Below are positions 1 through 6,493 of a stretch of DNA of 7,751 nt, one piece after another; position 1 is the stretch's first letter; every line of letters begins with the position of its first letter. The DNA comes from Aquabacterium sp. (GTDB lineage Bacteria > Pseudomonadota > Gammaproteobacteria > Burkholderiales > Burkholderiaceae_C): the NCBI GenBank assembly GCA_017989885.1, contig JAGNPA010000072.1:1-7751 (forward strand), in the 5' to 3' direction. The notes under the pieces are model-generated. The model made no database searches, was not told the DNA's origin, and worked only from the letters and a program-made list of their open reading frames with translations. Position numbers and translations under genes: made by a program.

Positions 1-1204
1 CCCAGGCCTTGTGCTCGGGCGTCATCTGCGACCAGGGCAGGTCGCGCGGCACACCGGCTTCGCCCGCGTACTTGATCAGCTCGGCCTGGCACTCGGCCCA
101 GGCGGGCGTCTGGATGGTCTTGATGGCGCCACCGCGCAGCGTCTTCTTCCCGTCGGGGATGACCAGGCCCCAGTCCACGCCGATGACGCGGCCAAAGCCC
201 CGACACGTCGGGCAGGCACCGGCGGCGGAATTGAAGGAGAACATGCCTGGCGTGGGCGCGCTGTAGCGACGGTGGCTGTCCGGGCAGTGCAGGCCGGCGG
301 AGAAGCGCCACAGTTCGGGCTCCGCCTCGTCGCCTCCCTCGGGCAAGGCATAGACGGTGATGTGGCCGCTGCCGCGCTTGAAGGCCACTTCCAGCGCCTC
401 CATCACGCGCGGGCGGTCCAGATCAGCTCCGCTCGGATCCGCGCCGATGCGGAAGCGGTCGGCCACCACGTCCAGCACCAGGCGTTCGTCGTCGCCCAGC
501 TCGGCGCTGGCAGCGTCCTTCGTCTTCTTGCTCGTCTTTTTGGCGGCGGGCTTCTTCTTGGCCGACGCACCCTCGCCACCTTCCTCCAGCGCAGCCGCCA
601 CCTGGGCGCTCGTCAACGCCGCCGACGGCAGGTCGCGCGCCTTGACCACGCGCTGCGCCTGGATGCGTGAAAAGCCGCTGACCGACAGCCAGTCGGCCAT
701 CTGCTCGGCCGTGGTGTGGGCCGGCAGCACCGCGCCGAAGGTGACCACCACGCGACGGCCACCGGGCGTGGCCGCGCAACGCCGCAGCAGCTCGGCAAAC
801 ACCGACTGCGGCGTGTCCTCGCGCACCATCTGGCCGGTGTCCTGGTCGAACAGCTGCGCGCCCCGTGCGAACAACAGCTTGAGGTGGTCGTTCAGCTCGG
901 TCATCGTCCCCACGGTCGAGCGCGAGGTGCGCACCGGGTTGCTCTGGTCGATGGCAATGGCTGGCGGCACGCCCTCCACGCGGTCCACGGCGGGCCGGTC
1001 CATGCGGTCGAGGAACTGGCGCGCATAGGCGCTGAAGGTCTCGACGTAGCGACGCTGGCCTTCCGCATACAGGGTGTCGAACACCAGCGACGACTTGCCC
1101 GAGCCGCTGGGACCGGTCACGACCGTCAGCTCCCCCGTGTGGATGTCGAGGTCGAGGTTCTTGAGGTTGTGCTGGCGGGCGCCTCGGATGCGGATATCGG
1201 ACAT
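1..1204 (-). CDS. uvrA: UvrA-family excinuclease ATPase, N-terminal 401 residues (continues off left edge)
   Basis: UvrA is the damage-recognising ABC-type ATPase of nucleotide excision repair; it acts as a cytoplasmic dimer on DNA and loads UvrB. Visible here are the UvrA opening (IRGARQHNLKNL, residues 6-17), Walker A GPSGSGKSS (31-39), the block AEGQRRYVETFSAYARQFLDRM (47-68) and STVGTMTEL (96-104), then the UvrB-binding/insertion region and half of the first zinc module (C331-x2-C334). Several blocks differ from classical UvrA: GPSGSGKSS rather than GLSGSGKSS, and EGVPPAIAIDQSNPVRTSRS. They resemble, from memory, the second, very long (about 1,900 aa, tandem) UvrA type of betaproteobacteria, so this may be that paralogue rather than the primary uvrA. 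Oddities are a Lys/Ala-rich stretch at 207-235 and a CPDS motif (307-310) where CxxC is expected. The ATG at 1204 has AAGGTGA (1208-1214) 3 nt upstream. No clear LexA box was seen. Family is certain; the exact subtype is inferred because the C-terminus is missing. Confidence 0.93.
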   Translation of the reverse strand, partial: MSDIRIRGARQHNLKNLDLDIHTGELTVVTGPSGSGKSSLVFDTLYAEGQRRYVETFSAYARQFLDRMDRPAVDRVEGVPPAIAIDQSNPVRTSRSTVGTMTELNDHLKLLFARGAQLFDQDTGQMVREDTPQSVFAELLRRCAATPGGRRVVVTFGAVLPAHTTAEQMADWLSVSGFSRIQAQRVVKARDLPSAALTSAQVAAALEEGGEGASAKKKPAAKKTSKKTKDAASAELGDDERLVLDVVADRFRIGADPSGADLDRPRVMEALEVAFKRGSGHITVYALPEGGDEAEPELWRFSAGLHCPDSHRRYSAPTPGMFSFNSAAGACPTCRGFGRVIGVDWGLVIPDGKKTLRGGAIKTIQTPAWAECQAELIKYAGEAGVPRDLPWSQMTPEHKAW

Positions 1205-1235
1205 GGGTCACCTTCTAAGGGTCTGCCGCAGGGAG

Positions 1236-1247
1236 ATGCCGCGGCAT
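1236..1247. repeat. Perfect 12-bp palindrome in the divergent uvrA/cyclase spacer
   Basis: The twelve bases atgccgcggcat read identically on both strands. The site lies in the 160-bp spacer between the divergent uvrA-family gene and the diguanylate cyclase gene, about 32 bp upstream of the uvrA start. A two-fold symmetric site there could be an operator for a dimeric regulator or a short hairpin in the uvrA leader. In GC-rich DNA a chance palindrome of this length is possible, so function is only a suggestion. Confidence 0.3.
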
Positions 1248-1259
1248 GAGCGCGCAAAC

Positions 1260-1265
1260 ATTCTA
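1260..1265 (-). promoter_or_regulatory. Candidate -10 element for the uvrA-family gene
   Basis: On the minus strand this reads TAGAAT, one mismatch from TATAAT, 55 bp upstream of the uvrA start codon. No convincing -35 hexamer lies at 16-18 bp; the nearest TTGACA-like sequence (GTGACT) is too close. The call rests on the -10 match and position alone. Confidence 0.25.
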
Positions 1266-1335
1266 GAGACGCCAGAAAGTCACGACCAGGCACGGGGCAA
1301 ATATGTTGGCGACAGCGTGGCGTCATGGGGGTTGA

Positions 1336-1341
1336 GATAAT
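1336..1341 (+). promoter_or_regulatory. Candidate -10 element for the diguanylate cyclase gene
   Basis: GATAAT, one mismatch from TATAAT, lies 23 bp before the TTG start, implying a leader of roughly 15-20 nt that just contains the Shine-Dalgarno. The best -35-like sequence (GCGACA, 1309-1314) is 21 bp away, longer than the usual 16-18, so the promoter is tentative. Confidence 0.3.
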
Positions 1342-1353
1342 GGGCCTCTGCTC

Positions 1354-1359
1354 AGGAGA
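1354..1359 (+). promoter_or_regulatory. Shine-Dalgarno fixing the TTG start of the cyclase
   Basis: AGGAGA ends 5 nt before the TTG at 1365, an ideal spacing. The first in-frame ATG (1374) would be 14 nt away and the nearby GTG (1360) is out of frame, so the TTG is preferred. Confidence 0.7.
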
Positions 1360-1364
1360 GTGAA

Positions 1365-2459
1365 TTGCGTTTCATGCTGGATCTGCTGTTGGGGCGCGAA
1401 GCCCGGCAACGGGGTTATGTGCTGCGGACCTTGCTGGCGGCTTTCTGCTATCTGCTCGGGGTGCTGATCGCCGAGGTGGCGGTGTCGATTGGCGTGGCTG
1501 ACCTGGGGCCGGCGCGGGTGTTTCAGGGGGCGGCGCTGACCGCCGGGCTCATCAGCTACGCCATGGTGCGCTGGGGTTGGACGCGCAGTTTCCGTGATCC
1601 GGCCATGACGATGACACAGATGCTGGTGGGGCAGACGCTGGCCGTGGTGGCCTATGTGTTGCTGCACGAGTTCCGCGGCGCCCTCATCGGCTTGAGTGTG
1701 GCCGTGGCTTCCTTTGGCACGTTCAGCCTCACACGCGGGCGCCAGTGGGCGATGAGCCTGTACGCCTTGCTCACCATGGGGGCCGGCATGCTCTGGATGA
1801 GTGTGCGGGATCCGATGAACTTCCCGCCCGAAGTCGAGGCAGTGCACTTCCTGGCTTTGCTGATTCTGCAGTTCATGGCCGCCTTGCTGGGCGCCCAGTT
1901 CGGAGAGATGCGTCGGCGCCTGCGCAGTCGCAAGCGTGAACTCGAAGTGGCCTTGGAGCGCATTCAGGAACTGGCCAACCGCGACAGCCTGACGGGCCTC
2001 TACAACCGTCGTTACGCGCAGGAATTGATCGACCACCATGTGCACCTGAAGGACCGCAACGGGCGGCCCTTGGCGATGACCTTGATCGACCTTGACCACT
2101 TCAAGCAGGTCAACGACCAATACGGGCACGCCGTGGGCGACCGGGTGCTGCAGACCTTTGCGCAGCAGGCCCGTCAGGCCACGCGCGACGCCGACATCGT
2201 GGCGCGCTGGGGGGGCGAGGAGTTCCTCATCGTCATGCCGGAGACCTCGGCCGATGGGGCGGCGCTGCTGGTGGAGCGCTTGCGCGAGGCGCTGTCGGCC
2301 GTGGCCGTGAGCGACGCGGTGCCGGCGCTGCGCATCGCGTTTTCAGCGGGCATCACCGCGCACCGTGCGGGGGAGCACACCGACCAGACGGTGCACCGGG
2401 CCGACGAGGCCCTGTACGAGGCCAAGTCGGCCGGCCGCAACCGCAGTGTGGTGGCCTGA
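1365..2459 (+). CDS. Membrane-bound GGDEF diguanylate cyclase
   Basis: This 364-aa protein should make the second messenger cyclic di-GMP from two GTP at the inner membrane. The N-terminal half shows about six hydrophobic helices (roughly 20-44, 52-68, 83-100, 104-122, 128-145, 161-179), then a charged heptad-like linker (180-205) and a GGDEF domain from about 206. The active-site signature is GGEEF (283-287), with the metal-binding segment IDLDHFKQVND (241-251). An RxxD inhibitory site (R274, D277) lies the usual five residues before it, so both catalysis and product feedback look intact. No EAL domain is present. The input domain matches no named sensor that I recognise; it may sense a membrane or small-molecule signal. 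The gene starts at TTG, chosen from the Shine-Dalgarno at 1354-1359. It is divergent from the uvrA-family gene, convergent with the universal stress gene, and apparently monocistronic. The cyclase call is very secure; the ligand is unknown. Confidence 0.95.
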   Translation: MRFMLDLLLGREARQRGYVLRTLLAAFCYLLGVLIAEVAVSIGVADLGPARVFQGAALTAGLISYAMVRWGWTRSFRDPAMTMTQMLVGQTLAVVAYVLLHEFRGALIGLSVAVASFGTFSLTRGRQWAMSLYALLTMGAGMLWMSVRDPMNFPPEVEAVHFLALLILQFMAALLGAQFGEMRRRLRSRKRELEVALERIQELANRDSLTGLYNRRYAQELIDHHVHLKDRNGRPLAMTLIDLDHFKQVNDQYGHAVGDRVLQTFAQQARQATRDADIVARWGGEEFLIVMPETSADGAALLVERLREALSAVAVSDAVPALRIAFSAGITAHRAGEHTDQTVHRADEALYEAKSAGRNRSVVA

Positions 2460-2477
2460 GCGGGGGCCCAGGCCAGA

Positions 2478-2496
2478 CTGAGCCCAAAAGGCTCAG
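2478..2496. terminator. Hairpin between convergent cyclase and universal stress genes
   Basis: A perfect 7-bp stem (CTGAGCC/GGCTCAG) with a 5-nt loop CAAAA lies 18 bp past the cyclase stop. It overlaps the stop codon of the oppositely oriented universal stress gene (2493-2495). There is no T-tract on either strand, so it is a weak or RNase-blocking terminator at best; position between convergent genes is the main support. Confidence 0.45.
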
Positions 2497-2915
2497 CGCA
2501 CCAGCAGCACCGGGGTCTTGCAGGCGGCCATGACCTTGGTGGCCACCGAGCCGGCCACCAGGTTCATGAAGTTGCTGTGCCCGTGCGAGCCCATGATGAT
2601 CAGGTCGTACTTGCCCTTGTCGGCCAGCTTGGCGATGACGTCGGGTGCGTGGCCGATCTTGCCCTGGTAGGACGTGGCCAGGTCGTGCTTGGCCGTGAAC
2701 TTGCGGATGGGCTTGAAGATGGCTTCGGCGGTGTCCTCGTAGTAGGACTTGAGCTGGTCGGCCGGGAACATCGCGGCGGCGTGCGGCGGGATCTGCGGCA
2801 CCACGGTCAGCACGGTGTACTCGTGTTGGCCCGTCAGCCACTCGTCATGTGTGGTCAGCCAGGCCAGCATGCGCTTGGTGTAAGAGCTGCCATCGACGGG
2901 AAGCAAAATCTTCAT
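2493..2915 (-). CDS. Universal stress protein (UspA family)
   Basis: This is a 140-aa single-domain Usp protein, the normal length for the family: cytoplasmic, nucleotide-binding, and typically induced by starvation or stress. The first strand MKILLPVDGSSYT has the conserved Asp (D8). The C-terminal ATP-binding signature G-x2-G-x9-G-S is complete at G109, G112, G122 and S123, which places it with ATP-binding rather than UspA-type non-binding members. The last strand, TPVLLVR, is typical. An in-frame ATG upstream (2957) would add 14 residues not found in the family and would lie inside a terminator, so the ATG at 2915 with GAGGAA 5 nt upstream is chosen. A terminator-like hairpin sits 23 nt before the start, so expression needs a promoter overlapping that region or read-through. 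Precise role in stress is not deducible. Confidence 0.93.
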   Translation of the reverse strand: MKILLPVDGSSYTKRMLAWLTTHDEWLTGQHEYTVLTVVPQIPPHAAAMFPADQLKSYYEDTAEAIFKPIRKFTAKHDLATSYQGKIGHAPDVIAKLADKGKYDLIIMGSHGHSNFMNLVAGSVATKVMAACKTPVLLVR

Positions 2916-2920
2916 CGGGG

Positions 2921-2926
2921 TTCCTC
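2921..2926 (-). promoter_or_regulatory. Shine-Dalgarno deciding the universal stress protein start
   Basis: On the minus strand GAGGAA ends 5 nt before the ATG at 2915. This supports the 140-aa form beginning MKILLPVDG over the longer 154-aa reading. Confidence 0.7.
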
Positions 2927-2938
2927 GGTTGTGTCGAC

Positions 2939-2958
2939 AAAAAAACTTGCAGGGCAAG
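2939..2958 (-). terminator. Intrinsic terminator after the metallophosphoesterase gene
   Basis: On the minus strand a 5-bp stem (CTTGC/GCAAG) with a 3-nt loop is followed directly by seven T residues, the classical Rho-independent layout. A G-T pair can extend the stem. It begins 13 nt after the metallophosphoesterase stop and ends 23 nt before the universal stress gene, so it separates the two units or works as an attenuator for the second. The stem is short, but the T-tract is the only such tract seen at a gene end here. Confidence 0.7.
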
Positions 2959-2971
2959 CACAGCGATCAGT

Positions 2972-3751
2972 CTAGACCCGAACGCAACACCTGCCATCGT
3001 AGCCGTCTGATTCGTTTTTATGACCGTGACCGCGTGCGTTGCTGACCACGCGGGTGACGCCGCGATCGTGGCGCACCAGGTAGTCGTGGCGGCAGTGCAG
3101 GTGGCCGTGGATCCACAGGTCCACGCCGGGCATCAGGTCGTCGTCGGCATTGCAAAAGCTGGCGGTGCCGGGCTGACGGCCGTAGCGTGGGTCGGCGCTG
3201 AGCAGGCTGGGGCCGAAGTGGGTGATGACCACGGTTGCGTCCCAGGCCTGTTCGGCCGTGGGCACCCTGGCCAGCGTGTCGGCCAGCCACTGGCGGCAGC
3301 GCAGGGACTCTTCGCGCACGGCCTCGGGGCCGAAGGGCTCGCCGCCCCGCGTGGCCCGCATCACCTTGACGAAATAGCTGGCCGCCCGCATGGCACGGGG
3401 CCGCTGGGCTTCGCCGAACAGGTCGAAGTCTGACCAGCGGGTGGTGCCGAGAAAGCGGATCACCCGGCCATCGGGGGCGGTGACGAAGGCGGTGTCGCGC
3501 TCCAGCAGCGTGAGGCCGAGTTGGCGGGCGCGCTCGCGCAGGCCCACCAAGGCGTCGTCGATGTCGCGCCTGTCGAACTCGTGGTTGCCGGGCACAAACA
3601 GCACCGGCACGGGCCAGTTCGCAAAGCGCGACAGCCCCTGCCAGCTGCTGTCCACATCGCCACCCAGCACCAGCAGGTCGGCACCGGGGGCCGGAGTGGG
3701 CGTGAAGTCTTCGGTCTCCAGGTGCAGGTCAGACAGCACCTGGATCGTCAA
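2972..3751 (-). CDS. Calcineurin-like metallophosphoesterase
   Basis: A 259-aa cytoplasmic protein with no signal peptide or membrane helix. All metallophosphoesterase motifs are present in order: D8-x-H10 (SDLHLE), G31-D32, G55-N56-H57-E58, H178 (THFG) and G216-H217-L218-H219. These bind two metal ions and hydrolyse phosphoesters. Family members act on nucleotides, nucleic acids or phosphoproteins, and the substrate cannot be told from sequence. The frame is open upstream to a TTG at 3769, but the TTG at 3751 is chosen because GGAGGG (3756-3761) lies 4 nt before it and the protein then begins MTIQVLSDLHLE as relatives do. The upstream SEC-C gene stops 18 nt earlier on the same strand, so the two are probably cotranscribed; a strong terminator follows. 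The C-terminus ends with a Cys pair (C255, C256). Confidence 0.9.
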   Translation of the reverse strand: MTIQVLSDLHLETEDFTPTPAPGADLLVLGGDVDSSWQGLSRFANWPVPVLFVPGNHEFDRRDIDDALVGLRERARQLGLTLLERDTAFVTAPDGRVIRFLGTTRWSDFDLFGEAQRPRAMRAASYFVKVMRATRGGEPFGPEAVREESLRCRQWLADTLARVPTAEQAWDATVVITHFGPSLLSADPRYGRQPGTASFCNADDDLMPGVDLWIHGHLHCRHDYLVRHDRGVTRVVSNARGHGHKNESDGYDGRCCVRV

Positions 3752-3755
3752 ACGA

Positions 3756-3761
3756 CCCTCC
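3756..3761 (-). promoter_or_regulatory. Shine-Dalgarno deciding the metallophosphoesterase TTG start
   Basis: GGAGGG on the minus strand ends 4 nt before the TTG at 3751. A start at the TTG at 3769 would put this ribosome site inside the coding region and has no site of its own. Confidence 0.55.
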
Positions 3762-3769
3762 GCGTGCAA

Positions 3770-4489
3770 TCAGTTCGCCCCGTGGCAGTTCTTGTACTTC
3801 TTGCCGCTGCCGCAGTGGCAGGGGTCGTTGCGGCCGAGCTTGGGGTGCTCGCGGATCACGGTTTCGACCTTGTGGCTCTCGGCCAGGCCGATCTGGGCCA
3901 GGTCCACCACGTCGAACACCAGGGCTTCGATGGCCTCGTCCAGGTTCTTGAGCGGATGCTCTTCGTCCAGGGCCTTGGTCATGGCCTGCTGGGTCTCGTC
4001 CTGCTCGGGCAGGTGGCGCCAGATGGAGTCCAGCAGGTCGGGCACGCCCGACAGCGCGGCCTCTTCCAGCTGCGGGAAGTTGGCCAGGGCCCACTCGAAG
4101 CCGGCGGCCCAGTAGCCGATGCCTTCCAGCGCATCCTTGCCTTCGGCCGGCTTGCCGTCGTCGTCCTCGATCATCGGGACGATGGGGTCGAACCAGCCGT
4201 CTTCCAGGATGCCGCGCAGGATCTCGTCCTTGCGGCGGGTGATCAGGCTGACCAGGCGGTTGTGCTGGGCTTCGCTCCAGCCTTCGATGCCGGCCTCGGG
4301 CATGCCTTCGGTGCCGAAAATCGGGGGCAGCCAGTCTTCCGGCTGCAGCAGCACCGGCTGCACCAGCACGCCAGCGAGGTAGCCGTCCAGGATCACGGCG
4401 TCGACGGTTTCAAAGGGTGCGGGCACAGCGGCCAGCAGCTCGTCGATTTCGTTGATCTCGGCGTCGGTGAGTGCAGGCGTCTTTTTCAT
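3770..4489 (-). CDS. UPF0149 (YgfB/YecA-like) protein with C-terminal SEC-C metal-binding motif
   Basis: A 239-aa soluble, acidic protein. The N-terminal part (about 8-175) has the UPF0149 / YgfB-YecA pattern: [13 protein letters not shown], then [23 protein letters not shown] and [11 protein letters not shown]. The C-terminus carries a complete SEC-C motif, C224-x-C226-x8-C235-H236 within [18 protein letters not shown]. This motif binds a metal such as zinc and is shared with SecA and YecA. The E. coli relative YecA is poorly defined functionally; a role with translation or secretion factors is only suggested by the motif. The ATG at 4489 is chosen over an in-frame ATG at 4549 because the longer version would start inside the prpE terminator hairpin and add residues unlike the family. 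Neither start has a strong Shine-Dalgarno. It lies 18 nt upstream of the metallophosphoesterase gene, probably in the same operon. Confidence 0.88.
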   Translation of the reverse strand: MKKTPALTDAEINEIDELLAAVPAPFETVDAVILDGYLAGVLVQPVLLQPEDWLPPIFGTEGMPEAGIEGWSEAQHNRLVSLITRRKDEILRGILEDGWFDPIVPMIEDDDGKPAEGKDALEGIGYWAAGFEWALANFPQLEEAALSGVPDLLDSIWRHLPEQDETQQAMTKALDEEHPLKNLDEAIEALVFDVVDLAQIGLAESHKVETVIREHPKLGRNDPCHCGSGKKYKNCHGAN

Positions 4490-4548
4490 GGTCGGGCAAT
4501 TCAGGGCATCAAAACCCGCATTGTGCGACAAGGCACTGCGCTTGACCA

Positions 4549-4586
4549 TCCCGAGGGCCGTGTTGGCCGCCCTTCAGCCCTCGGGA
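4549..4586 (-). terminator. Long hairpin downstream of prpE
   Basis: A perfect 10-bp inverted repeat (TCCCGAGGGC/GCCCTCGGGA) encloses an 18-nt loop that itself contains GGCC repeats able to pair. It lies 11 nt past the prpE stop on the minus strand. No T-tract follows, so it may be a weak or Rho-assisted terminator or an RNA-stabilising hairpin. It also separates prpE from the SEC-C gene. Confidence 0.5.
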
Positions 4587-4597
4587 CACGCTGGACT

Positions 4598-6493
4598 TCA
4601 GCGTTGCGCCGCTTCCTGCAACTGTTGCAGCGCGCTCGGGTCTTCGATGGTGCTCAGGTCACCCGTGTCTCGCCCTTCGCACACGGCCTGGATGGCCCGG
4701 CGCAGCAGCTTGCCCGAGCGGGTCTTGGGCAGCACGTTGACGAAGTGCACCCGTGCCGGACGCGCCACGGCGCCCAGTTGCTGGTCCACCGTGTGCATGA
4801 TCTCGGCTTCCAGCGTCTTGCGGCCCTCGTCGTCCACCACGCGGCTGGCGTCACGCGGCACCACGAAGGCCTTGGCCACCTGGCCCTTGAGTTGATCGGC
4901 CACGCCCACCACCGCCACCTCGGCCACACCGTTGTGACTGCTGATGGCCTCTTCGATCTCGCGGGTGCCCAGGCGGTGGCCGGCCACGTTGATCACGTCG
5001 TCGGTGCGGCCCAGGATGAAGTAGTAGCCGTCCGCATCGCGGATGCCCCAGTCGAAGGTGTTGTAGACCTGTTTGCCCGGGAAGGTGGACCAGTAGGTCT
5101 GCACGAAACGCTGGTCATCGCCCCAGATGGTCTGCAGGCAGCCGGGGGGCAGGGGGCCTTCGATGGTGAGCACGCCCTTCTGGTTGGCGCCGGTCAGCTC
5201 CTCGCCGGTCTGGTCGTCCAGCAGCTTGACCTGGTAGCCCGGCATCGGGAACCCCGGCGAGCCCAGGCGCGGCGTCAGCGTGGGGTCGACGCCGCGTGCC
5301 AGGCTGAGGATGGGCCAGCCGGTTTCGGTCTGCCAGTAGTTGTCGATGATGGGTTTGCCGATTGCGTCGCCGATCCACTTGGCGGTGGGCTCGTCCAGCG
5401 GCTCGCCGGCCAGGAACAGCTGCTTGAGGCTGGACAGGTCGTGGCGCTTGAGGCAGTCCGGGTCCTGCTTTTTGAGGACGCGGATGGCGGTGGGCGCCGA
5501 GAACATCACATTGACCTTGTACTTCTCGACCAGCGACCACCAGATGGCGGCGTCCGGGCGGATCGGCAGGCCTTCGTAAATGATGGTCGTCATGCCGGTG
5601 AGCAGCGGGCCGTAGACGATGTAGCTGTGGCCCACGACCCAGCCGATGTCGCTGGCGCAAAAGAAGGTCTCGCCCGGCTTGCCGCAGTACACCTGCTCCA
5701 TCGAGGCGGCCAGGGCCACGGCGTAGCCGCCGGTGTCGCGCTGCACGCCCTTGGGCTTGCCGGTGGTGCCGCTGGTGTAGAGCGTGTAGCTGGGGTGGGT
5801 GGCTTCGACCCACTCGCAGGGCACGATGGCGTCCATCACGCTGCTGCGGGCGTCCCAGTAGTCCACGTCACGCGGGGTGTCCATCTCGGCCGGGGCCAGC
5901 TTGCGGTCGACCAGCAGCACGTGGGGCACGGTGTGCGTGCTTTGGCGCAGGGCCTCGTCCAGCAGCGGCTTGTAGGGGATGACCTTGCCGCCACGCGAGC
6001 CCGCATCGGCGGTGACGATGACCGAAGGGGTGGCATCGTCGATGCGGCTGGCCAGCGCGTGGCTGGCAAAACCGCCGAACACCACCGAGTGGATGGCGCC
6101 CAGGCGCACCGTGGCCAGCATGGCGATCACGGCCTGCGGGATCATGGGCATGTAGATCAGCACGCGGTCGCCCTTGCCGACACCCAGGCCGTGCAGGATG
6201 GCCGCCATGCGCTCGACCTCGACCAGCAACTGCCCGTAGCTGATGGTCTCTTCGGTGTGGGTTTCGGTGGACACGAAGACCAGGGCGGCCTGGTCGGCCC
6301 GGTCGTGCACGTGGCGGTCGACCGCGTTGTGGCACAGATTCGTCAGTCCGCCGTCGAACCATTTCACAAACGGCGGGTTGCTGACATCGCAGACCGTGTC
6401 GAATGGGCGGTGCCAGTGGATGCGGGAGGCCTGTTCAGCCCAGTAGGTGTCGCGTTCGTGGATGGAACGCTCGTACAGCGCGCGGTAGCTCAT
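4598..6493 (-). CDS. prpE: Propionate--CoA ligase (propionyl-CoA synthetase)
   Basis: A 631-aa AMP-forming acyl-CoA synthetase (the E. coli enzyme is about 628 aa). It adenylates propionate with ATP and transfers it to CoA in the cytoplasm, feeding propionyl-CoA to the 2-methylcitrate cycle or other routes. PrpE signatures run throughout: SNPPFVKWF (38-46), TNLCHNAVDR (51-60), HSVVFGGFASH (135-145), P-loop YTSGTTGKPKGVQRD (239-253), CASDIGWVVGHSYIVY (279-294), LAGEPLDEPT (361-370), YWQTE (386-390), DWGIRDADGYYFILGRTDD (481-499) and PKTRSGK (589-595). The last holds the catalytic lysine K595, the lysine that is acetylated in this family. PrpE-specific residues such as VQRD and WGIRDADGY favour it over acetyl-CoA synthetase; an acetoacetate- or butyrate-preferring relative is possible. 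AGGAG (6499-6503) precedes the ATG by 5 nt. No prpB, prpC or prpD gene lies in the window, so this appears to be a stand-alone copy. Confidence 0.95.
   Translation of the reverse strand: MSYRALYERSIHERDTYWAEQASRIHWHRPFDTVCDVSNPPFVKWFDGGLTNLCHNAVDRHVHDRADQAALVFVSTETHTEETISYGQLLVEVERMAAILHGLGVGKGDRVLIYMPMIPQAVIAMLATVRLGAIHSVVFGGFASHALASRIDDATPSVIVTADAGSRGGKVIPYKPLLDEALRQSTHTVPHVLLVDRKLAPAEMDTPRDVDYWDARSSVMDAIVPCEWVEATHPSYTLYTSGTTGKPKGVQRDTGGYAVALAASMEQVYCGKPGETFFCASDIGWVVGHSYIVYGPLLTGMTTIIYEGLPIRPDAAIWWSLVEKYKVNVMFSAPTAIRVLKKQDPDCLKRHDLSSLKQLFLAGEPLDEPTAKWIGDAIGKPIIDNYWQTETGWPILSLARGVDPTLTPRLGSPGFPMPGYQVKLLDDQTGEELTGANQKGVLTIEGPLPPGCLQTIWGDDQRFVQTYWSTFPGKQVYNTFDWGIRDADGYYFILGRTDDVINVAGHRLGTREIEEAISSHNGVAEVAVVGVADQLKGQVAKAFVVPRDASRVVDDEGRKTLEAEIMHTVDQQLGAVARPARVHFVNVLPKTRSGKLLRRAIQAVCEGRDTGDLSTIEDPSALQQLQEAAQR

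Noticed and set aside
11..670. Plus-strand frames of about 220 codons opposite uvrA
   Set aside because: The minus strand encodes unmistakable UvrA motifs; the plus frames show no domain and only mirror its codon bias.
1205..1364. LexA (SOS) operator in front of the uvrA-family gene
   Set aside because: No CTGT-N8-ACAG-type site could be found in the spacer on reading both strands.
1323..2129. A 268-codon minus-strand frame opposite the cyclase gene
   Set aside because: It covers the cyclase coding region, has a His/Gln-rich composition without motifs, and the plus-strand protein has full GGDEF signatures.
2916..2957. Longer universal stress protein starting at the ATG at 2957
   Set aside because: The added 14 residues are not a family feature and their codons lie across an intrinsic terminator; the ATG at 2915 has a proper ribosome site.
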